Origin: Antiquaquibacter oligotrophicus
Lineage (GTDB): Bacteria > Actinomycetota > Actinomycetes > Actinomycetales > Microbacteriaceae
DNA: 64,000 bases
Reading direction: 5' to 3'
Assembly: GCF_020535405.1 (NCBI RefSeq)
Contig: NZ_CP085036.1
Location: forward strand, 2,666,001-2,730,000
A program made the position numbers and the translations under genes. Each line of letters begins with the position of its first letter. Within the stretch, counting starts at the first letter, position 1. Below, one piece after another: positions 58,556-64,000 of the stretch. The notes beneath the pieces were generated by a model, which saw only the letters and a list, made by a program, of their open reading frames with translations, searched no databases and had not been told where the DNA came from.

Positions 58556-59587
58556 TCAGTCGCGAACGAGACCTGCGGCAGCGAGCTTCTCGTAGAGGCC
58601 AGCCCCGTCTGGTGCGGAGATCCAGGGGACTCCCGATACGGCGTCAGCGGCATCCGTATTGCGACCACCGGCGAGCACTGCCTCACCGGGCGACAGATTG
58701 CGAATGGCCACCGCAGCGACATTTTCGGGATGCGCCGTTGCAAACTCACGGTAGAGCTCCGGGTCGTGCTGTCCGTCGTCGCCGATGAGAAGCCATTTCG
58801 TGGTGGGGAACTCCCGCGCGATGCGCTCCAGGCTCGTGCGCTTGTGCTCCTGACCCGAACGGAAGATGCGGTCGTGCGTTGGACCCCAGTCGGTGAGCAG
58901 GAGTGGTCCGCGCGGGTAGAGGTTGCGGCTCATGAAGCGGCTGAGGGTTGGCGCAACGTTCCACGCCCCCGTGGAGAGGTAGATGATCGGCGCACCCGGG
59001 TTGGCGCTGGACAGGCGGTCGTAGAGCACGGCCATGCCGGCGACGGGAGTGCGAGCGTGCTCGTCGAGCACAAAAGTGTTCCAGGCCGCGAGGAAGGGGC
59101 GGGGGAGGGCCGTCACCATCACGGTGTCGTCGACGTCGGAAATGATGCCGAAAGCAGCATCCGGGTCCACAACAAAGATCCCGGCGGTCACCGGGTCCGT
59201 GTCTGCGGTACGCAAGATGATCGTGTTCCACCCGGGGGCGAGGTCCGCGTCCACAACTACGTCGACGATGCCCGAACGGTCGGGGTGCACGCGGTGCTCG
59301 ATGCCGCCGATCGTGGCGATTACCTCGTCGTCGACAGGGATGCTGAAGAAACTCCGCCAGCCTCGGACCTTCTCCGCTCGTGTCGGTGCTGCGGCCCCAC
59401 GCGAGAGCACAACTCTGCACAGGAGTCGCGCCCATCCCGGAGCGCCATAACCGGAGTAGGGAATGATCGTGGTGATCAGGCCACGCCGACGCCCGCGCCG
59501 CTCACGCCACGCGTTGATCGCGTCCTCGATGCGGGCTGCCCGGTGCAGAAGCGGCTGGGCCCCGCCGTCCTTCTTGCCGCGAGCCAT
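58556..59587 (-). CDS. App1-like phosphatidate phosphatase domain protein (DUF2183)
   Basis: A 343-residue protein. The N-terminal third is beta-rich; the C-terminal DUF2183 domain is HAD-like, with DVDDT at 151-155, LSTGAWN and LLIGDDGQHDPELY. Yeast App1 with this domain dephosphorylates phosphatidate. Bacterial members are uncharacterised. ATG 59587 was chosen because TAAGAC lies 7 nt upstream, giving a leaderless start; an upstream alternative at 59614 falls within the hairpin of the neighbouring gene. Confidence 0.87.
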   Translation of the reverse strand: MARGKKDGGAQPLLHRAARIEDAINAWRERRGRRRGLITTIIPYSGYGAPGWARLLCRVVLSRGAAAPTRAEKVRGWRSFFSIPVDDEVIATIGGIEHRVHPDRSGIVDVVVDADLAPGWNTIILRTADTDPVTAGIFVVDPDAAFGIISDVDDTVMVTALPRPFLAAWNTFVLDEHARTPVAGMAVLYDRLSSANPGAPIIYLSTGAWNVAPTLSRFMSRNLYPRGPLLLTDWGPTHDRIFRSGQEHKRTSLERIAREFPTTKWLLIGDDGQHDPELYREFATAHPENVAAVAIRNLSPGEAVLAGGRNTDAADAVSGVPWISAPDGAGLYEKLAAAGLVRD

Positions 59588-59612
59588 AACTCCAGTCTTA
59601 CAGAGTGTTGGC

Positions 59613-59635
59613 AACCCGTCTGTCTCAGACGGGTT
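59613..59635 (-). terminator. Hairpin at the 3' end of the SRAP gene
   Basis: AACCCGTCTG (59613-59622) and its exact complement (59626-59635) with a 3-nt loop. It covers the last SRAP codons on the minus strand and lies before the App1-like gene in the same orientation, so it probably separates the two transcripts. Confidence 0.65.
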
Positions 59636-60350
59636 GGATCATCTCCACCGAGTCACCGCGGATGGGTGAGGCTATGCGGTGGAACTGTAGGCTCTCCGCC
59701 ACCGGGGTCGCGGCATCCACCATCGCCTCGACGAAGGCTCTGTCGCCCAATGTCGCAGGGTCCACCCACGTTTCCAGCTGATCACGGGGAATGGTGACGG
59801 GGGTGCGATCGTGAATCCACGCGACGTCGCCGACTGCTTCTCGCGTGAGGATCGTGGTCGTGAGGTGCCACCGCAGCGGATTGTCGGGCGCGAGGGTCGG
59901 ATCGGCCCACCAGGAGTAGAGGCCAGCGAAAAGCAGAAGTCCTTCAGGCGGGTGAATGAAGTAGGGAACCTTCGTCGATCCTTCGGTGTGCGTCTCGTAA
60001 TACCCGATGGCCGGGATGATCGCGCGTTGGCGTTTCACGGGCTCGCGAAACGATGCTTTCTCCGTCACCGTTTCGCTCCGCGCGTTGAAGAGCGGATTCC
60101 GGCTTCGGAGTTCTTTCGAGAAGCTCGGTGTGAGCCACCACTGCGCGAGCTCCGCTCGACGCACGGTCTCACTTGTGGGATCGCGGCGATCGGTGAGTGT
60201 CTCGAGCAAAATGGGCACGGGATCCGTTGGCCGGATGTTGTACGAAGGTTTCCAGTCGGCCCGCCAGTCCTCGGGGGAAAGGCCGGTGGACTCGACGAAC
60301 TCCGTGATGAGTTCGTTCACCGTGTCATCCATGGCGAAACGCCCGCACAT
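59625..60350 (-). CDS. SOS response-associated peptidase (SRAP/YedK family)
   Basis: A 241-residue protein that protects abasic sites in single-stranded DNA by forming a thiazolidine crosslink through Cys2. It begins MCGRFAM, so C2 is present. NARSET, AIGYYETHTEG (E in the usual GFYEW position) and WIHDRTPV (His) give the other catalytic residues. GGGAGGG precedes ATG closely. It is divergent from the TetR gene. Confidence 0.95.
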   Translation of the reverse strand: MCGRFAMDDTVNELITEFVESTGLSPEDWRADWKPSYNIRPTDPVPILLETLTDRRDPTSETVRRAELAQWWLTPSFSKELRSRNPLFNARSETVTEKASFREPVKRQRAIIPAIGYYETHTEGSTKVPYFIHPPEGLLLFAGLYSWWADPTLAPDNPLRWHLTTTILTREAVGDVAWIHDRTPVTIPRDQLETWVDPATLGDRAFVEAMVDAATPVAESLQFHRIASPIRGDSVEMIQPV

Positions 60351-60427
60351 AGGCCCTCCCGAGGGATTCTCGACCGATATTCCGCGAGTCGTGCTCGACT
60401 ACCCCGGTAGACAAAACGGTCGAGCGC

Positions 60428-60433
60428 TATCAT
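60428..60433 (+). promoter_or_regulatory. -10 box for the TetR gene
   Basis: TATCAT, 28 nt upstream of GTG 60461. A short imperfect palindrome CTACCCCGGTAG (60399-60410) lies upstream and could be an operator; the evidence is weak. Confidence 0.4.
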
Positions 60434-60460
60434 AAAGGCCACTTCGAGCAAGGAGCGGAT

Positions 60461-61111
60461 GTGGCCGCAGACATCATGGATCTGAGTGAGACGCGAGTTC
60501 CGCTCCGGAACGAGCCGGTTCAGGCGCGCAGTACGGCGCGGCTGGAGGGGCTCCTCGACGCCGCCGCAAGCATTGTCGATGAGATCGGTTTCGAACGTCT
60601 CACCACGGCGATGGTTGCCGAACGAGCGGGCGCGTCCATCGGCACCGTTTACCGGTACTTCCCCGATCGCATCGCGGTGCTTCAGGCGCTCGGAGCTCGC
60701 AACCTGGAGAGAGTGCTCACGCGCGTGGGCGACGAGGTGTTGCGCCCGGAGCACCCGACGTGGGTCGCGGCTCTCACTGCCGCGATGGACATTCTTGTGG
60801 CCGCGTTCCGCACGGAGCCCGGATTCCGTGGGCTCCGAGTGGGGGATGCCATCGACCTGGGTCCGTCGTCCCACGATCGGACCTTCAAGTCGATCCTCGC
60901 CGATCGGATGCTCGACGGGCTCGTCGAACGATTTGGTATCGAGGACTCCGCGGAACTCCGAGTGCGATTCGAGGCGGTCATCGAAGTGTCGGATGCCTTG
61001 GCCTCTCGTGCCTTCTTCAGCGATCCGGCCGGTGACGAGCGGTTCTTCCAGCTCGGCTATGAAGCTACGACGGTTCTTCTTGCGCCATATCTCGGTGACG
61101 TTGCGATTTAA
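60461..61111 (+). CDS. TetR family regulator
   Basis: A 216-residue regulator with the N-terminal HTH at about 42-65 (LTTAMVAERAGASIGTVYRYFPDRIAVL) and a helical ligand domain. AAGGAG lies 6 nt before GTG 60461. It precedes the compatible-solute ABC operon by 108 nt in the same direction and may regulate it, although osmotic control through TetR would be unusual. The adjacent divergent gene is SRAP. Confidence 0.88.
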   Translation: MAADIMDLSETRVPLRNEPVQARSTARLEGLLDAAASIVDEIGFERLTTAMVAERAGASIGTVYRYFPDRIAVLQALGARNLERVLTRVGDEVLRPEHPTWVAALTAAMDILVAAFRTEPGFRGLRVGDAIDLGPSSHDRTFKSILADRMLDGLVERFGIEDSAELRVRFEAVIEVSDALASRAFFSDPAGDERFFQLGYEATTVLLAPYLGDVAI

Positions 61112-61219
61112 GACGCCCATTCGCTAGCGGCAATCCGGAATGTCCGGGGCCTCGAATACGGTTGAGCCTGAACAACTGGCAGCAACCGTGCGCGGGGCAC
61201 GAGGAATGAGCCGTAGTCG

Positions 61220-62044
61220 ATGATTGAGTTTCGTTCGGTCTCGAAGGTGTTCGCGGACGGAACAGCGGCCGTCGCTGACTTCAGTCTGGTCATCCCCGCG
61301 CGCAAGACAACCGTTCTTGTCGGATCGTCCGGTAGTGGCAAAACGACACTCCTGCGCATGATCAATCGCATGGTGGACCCGAGCTCCGGAGTCATCGAGA
61401 TCGACGGTGAGGATGTCCAGAAGCGCGACGCGGTCAAACTGCGCCGCAGTATCGGCTACGTCATGCAGAACTCTGGGCTGCTGCCGCATCTCAAAGTTAT
61501 CGACAACATCGCAACCGTGCCCCTCCTGAACGGCGTCTCGCGCAAGCAAGCCCGCGCGCGAGCACTCGACTTGCTCGACACCGTCGGTCTGCAGCGAACT
61601 CTCGCCGACCGGTACCCGAGCCAGCTGTCCGGCGGCCAGCAGCAGCGTGTCGGTGTCGCCCGCGGACTCGCTGCTGACCCCAACATCCTCCTCATGGACG
61701 AGCCGTTCGGAGCGGTCGACCCCATTGTTCGTGCGGAGCTGCAGCAGGAGACAATCCGTTTGCAGCGCGACCTCGACAAGACGGTGGTGTTCGTCACGCA
61801 CGACATCGACGAGGCGTTCCTCCTTGGTGACCAGGTCGTCATTCTCGAGCGCGGCGCCAGCATCGCTCAGGTCGGTAGCCCGACGGAGATCATCGAGAAT
61901 CCCGCGAGCGAGTTCGTTGCCGACTTCGTGGGACTGGAGCACGGCAAGCGTGCGCTCAGCATCCGTCAGACGGCACACGGCCCGATCCTCGTGGATGGTG
62001 CTGGTAGGGCCGCTGGCGTGCTGGTCGACGGTGGCGCGCCGTGA
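61220..62044 (+). CDS. Quaternary-amine ABC transporter ATP-binding protein (OpuCA-like)
   Basis: A 274-residue ATPase. Walker A is GSSGSGKTT (35-43), the signature LSGGQQQRVGVARGLAADP, Walker B ILLMDEPFGAVD and H-loop VFVTHDIDEA. It lacks the tandem CBS domains found in some OpuCA proteins. It starts a four-gene operon for glycine betaine/choline/carnitine-type osmolytes; ATG 61220 has only a weak Shine-Dalgarno. It overlaps the next gene by four bases. Confidence 0.93.
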   Translation: MIEFRSVSKVFADGTAAVADFSLVIPARKTTVLVGSSGSGKTTLLRMINRMVDPSSGVIEIDGEDVQKRDAVKLRRSIGYVMQNSGLLPHLKVIDNIATVPLLNGVSRKQARARALDLLDTVGLQRTLADRYPSQLSGGQQQRVGVARGLAADPNILLMDEPFGAVDPIVRAELQQETIRLQRDLDKTVVFVTHDIDEAFLLGDQVVILERGASIAQVGSPTEIIENPASEFVADFVGLEHGKRALSIRQTAHGPILVDGAGRAAGVLVDGGAP

Positions 62045-62712
62045 CCTGGCTGCCCAACAATTTCGGCCTGGTGTGGGAGCTCACGCTCGCCCACCTGTGG
62101 CTGGCGATTCCGCCGATCGTGCTCGGCTTCGTGATCTCGATTCCCCTGGGATGGCTCGCGTACCGCTTCAAGCTCACGCGGGGACTTCTCCTCACCGTCG
62201 CGGGGCTCCTGTACACGATCCCGTCTCTCGCGCTCTTCGTGATCCTTCCGCCGCTGCTCGGGATCAGCTTCCTCAGCTCGCTGAACCTCACCATTGCGTT
62301 GACGCTCTACGCCATCGCCCTTATGGCCAGGTCGATTGCCGATGCTCTCGCCTCGGTTGACCCCGCCGTCCGATCGTCCGCGACGGCGGTCGGTTACGGC
62401 TCGTGGCGAAGATTTTGGGGTGTCGAGTTTCCGCTTGCGGGGCCCGTCATCCTCGCGGGACTCCGCGTGACCGCGGTCAGCACGATCAGCCTCGTCCCCG
62501 TCGGCATACTCATTGGAGTCCAGAGTCTCGGTTATCTCTTCACGAACGGTTATCAGCGCGGCATCGTCGAGGAGATTCTTGTCGGCGTCGTGATGGTGGT
62601 GGCGCTTGCGCTGCTCGTCGACGGCCTGCTCATCCTGATTGGCCGGATGCTCATGCCCTGGGCACCCCGCAGAGCGCGTCGAACCCGGGCGCTGCAGGGG
62701 GTGGGTGCATGA
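62041..62712 (+). CDS. Quaternary-amine ABC transporter permease (OpuCB-like)
   Basis: A 223-residue permease with five or six helices. The EAA loop is present (SVDPAVRSSATAVGYGSWRRFWGVEFPLAGP). GTG 62041 overlaps the ATPase stop, and the gene overlaps the second permease by four bases (ATGA). With that permease it forms the channel. Confidence 0.92.
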   Translation: MTWLPNNFGLVWELTLAHLWLAIPPIVLGFVISIPLGWLAYRFKLTRGLLLTVAGLLYTIPSLALFVILPPLLGISFLSSLNLTIALTLYAIALMARSIADALASVDPAVRSSATAVGYGSWRRFWGVEFPLAGPVILAGLRVTAVSTISLVPVGILIGVQSLGYLFTNGYQRGIVEEILVGVVMVVALALLVDGLLILIGRMLMPWAPRRARRTRALQGVGA

Positions 62713-63455
62713 ACCTCTTCGCCGAGGCCATCGCCTGGATCTTCTCGCCTGACCGCCTTGCCGACAACGTGCCGCTACCGACTCTTATCGTGCAGCACGT
62801 GTACTTCACGTTCCTCTCGGTGCTCATCGCCGCGGTCATCGCCATCCCGCTCGGCTATCTCATCGGCCACACGGGCCGCGGCCGCGAATTCGCGGTCGGT
62901 CTTTCTGGGGCCGCCCGCGCGGTGCCGTCTTTCGGTCTGATTCTCCTGCTTGTCCTCGTGATCGGAGTGACCCAGAAGCCTCTCGCGGCCTCCGTCGCCT
63001 TTGTGCTCCTAGCCATTCCTTCGATCCTTGCCGGCGCGTATTCGGGTCTCGAGCAAATCGACCGCAGGGTCGTGGATGCGGCCCGCGCGATGGGCATGAC
63101 GGAGTGGCAGATTTTGTGGAAGGTGGAGGTTCCTCTCGGTCTTCCCCTGCTCATCGGTGGGTTGCGAGCGGCAACTCTCCAAGTGGTCGCGACCGTGACG
63201 TTGGCCGCCTACATCGGGCTCGGTGGGCTGGGTTTGCCGATCATCTCCGGCCTTGCCTTGCGTCGTTTCGATCAGATGCTCGGAGCCGCACTCGTCATCG
63301 TTGTTCTTGCGCTCGCGCTCGACGGCCTCTTCGCCATTCTGCAGCACGCCGTTGTGCCGCGCGGGGTCGCGAGCGGTCGGTCATCGGATGTCCGTTCCGC
63401 GCCAACCCGGCGCGGTGCGGTGGTGGGAACCCCCATCGAAGAAGGAAAAGGATGA
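62709..63455 (+). CDS. Quaternary-amine ABC transporter permease (OpuCD-like)
   Basis: A 248-residue second permease with the EAA motif (DAARAMGMTEWQILWKVEVPLGLPLLIGG) and about six helices. It begins within the preceding stop (ATGA) and overlaps the binding protein start by four bases, so all four genes are translationally coupled. Confidence 0.92.
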   Translation: MNLFAEAIAWIFSPDRLADNVPLPTLIVQHVYFTFLSVLIAAVIAIPLGYLIGHTGRGREFAVGLSGAARAVPSFGLILLLVLVIGVTQKPLAASVAFVLLAIPSILAGAYSGLEQIDRRVVDAARAMGMTEWQILWKVEVPLGLPLLIGGLRAATLQVVATVTLAAYIGLGGLGLPIISGLALRRFDQMLGAALVIVVLALALDGLFAILQHAVVPRGVASGRSSDVRSAPTRRGAVVGTPIEEGKG

Positions 63456-64000
63456 ACATGTTCACAGCCAGGAACAAAGGCCGGCTCGCCATCGGTGCAG
63501 CCGTGGTCGGGGTGGCATTGGCCCTGTCAGGGTGTGCGTCAGGAGATCCGTTGGACCCGGGTACGGACTCGGGTTCCTCCGACGCAATCGTTGTCGGCTC
63601 TCAGGCGTATTACTCCAACGAGATCATCGCGGAGATCTACGCCCAGGCTCTCGAGGGTGCAGGTTTCACCGTCGAGCGTCAGTTCCAGATCGGTCAGCGC
63701 GACGCCTACCTCCCGTCGCTCGAGTCGGGTGAGATCGATCTCTTCCCCGAGTACAGCGGCAATCTGCTCCAGTTCTATTCGCCCGACACCACTGCGACGA
63801 CCTCCGACGAGGTGTACGCCGAGCTGCAGGATGCCCTCCCTGAGGGACTCACGGTGCTCGATCAGTCGTCGGCGACGGACCAGGACTCCTACAACGTCAC
63901 CGCCGCGTTCGCCGAGGAGAACAACCTCGCCTCGCTCGCCGACCTCGCCAAGGTGAGTGTTCCGCTCACCCTCGGTGGCCCCGCGGAACTCGAGGAGCGG
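63452..64000 (+). CDS. Quaternary-amine ABC substrate-binding lipoprotein (OpuCC-like), 3' end missing
   Basis: The first 183 codons of an OpuAC-family binding protein. The signal peptide ends in the lipobox LSGC with C28. Mature residues include IVVGSQAYYSNEIIAEIYAQALEGAG and GEIDLFPEYSGNLLQFY, the usual OpuC segments. ATG 63452 follows AAGGA closely and overlaps the permease stop; ATG 63458 is an alternative. The gene continues beyond the window. Confidence 0.92.
   Translation, partial: MNMFTARNKGRLAIGAAVVGVALALSGCASGDPLDPGTDSGSSDAIVVGSQAYYSNEIIAEIYAQALEGAGFTVERQFQIGQRDAYLPSLESGEIDLFPEYSGNLLQFYSPDTTATTSDEVYAELQDALPEGLTVLDQSSATDQDSYNVTAAFAEENNLASLADLAKVSVPLTLGGPAELEER

Noticed and set aside
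1..64000. CRISPR array, insertion sequence, prophage or rRNA operon
   Set aside because: No regularly spaced repeats, transposase, integrase, capsid or rRNA sequence found on either strand.

Overview
The window is a gene-dense, high-GC chromosomal segment of an actinobacterium, most likely a member of Microbacteriaceae. Evidence: a translational ileS T-box with a very short Stem I, many leaderless promoters (TANNNT about 6 nt before ATG/GTG), class-E-like LAxTG sorting signals, DUF4233/DUF4031/DUF3516 proteins, and the rne-rplU-rpmA-obg-proB-proA-nadD-rsfS order. I see no phage, insertion sequence, CRISPR or rRNA. One tRNA gene is present.

Layout. 1-6732: end of a GntR-type regulator, a DUF1648 membrane protein, then the T-box-controlled ileS-folC-DUF4233-ndk operon. 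6761-15125: VKOR protein (minus), a 360-nt rne leader and RNase E/G, a His-rich permease pair, secreted or membrane hypotheticals, rplU-rpmA. 15215-21646: obg-proB-proA, a small membrane protein, nadD, a Pro/Ala-rich tail-anchored protein and rsfS. 21694-23031: acetolactate decarboxylase, a DUF4870 protein and tRNA-Ala(GGC).

23272-37997 is an accessory sugar and cell-surface region. It holds a sortase-anchored amidase, a secreted GH43 enzyme with three CWB2 repeats, a YtfQRT/YjfF-type furanose-sugar ABC transporter, a second stand-alone YtfR-like ATPase, a LacI repressor and a P-loop kinase. Matching LacI-type sites lie in the GH43 and transporter promoters, so enzyme and transporter probably form one regulon: polymer cleavage outside, uptake of released furanose sugar inside.

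38063-41378: small hypotheticals and a KhtTU-like CPA2 antiporter with its TrkA-C subunit. 41385-49114 is the most interesting segment. Two divergent operons share a perfect 13-bp-arm palindrome between them. The minus operon encodes a degenerate diiron-like protein, a fatty acyl-CoA reductase fused to a HAD phosphatase, and an intact acyl-ACP-desaturase-like diiron protein. The plus operon encodes an SDR, a PlsC-type acyltransferase and a close homologue of alkyl-DHAP synthase (AGPS). A convergent TetR gene closes the cluster. Together these make a coherent candidate aerobic ether-lipid (possibly vinyl-ether) pathway.

49144-60350: GT2 glycosyltransferase, SH3-like protein, zinc-ribbon SDR, Ski2-like helicase, a 58-residue sorting-signal protein, alditol oxidase, UbiA prenyltransferase, MFS exporter, App1-type phosphatase and SRAP peptidase. 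60461-64000: a TetR regulator and an OpuC-type compatible-solute ABC operon whose binding protein runs off the end.
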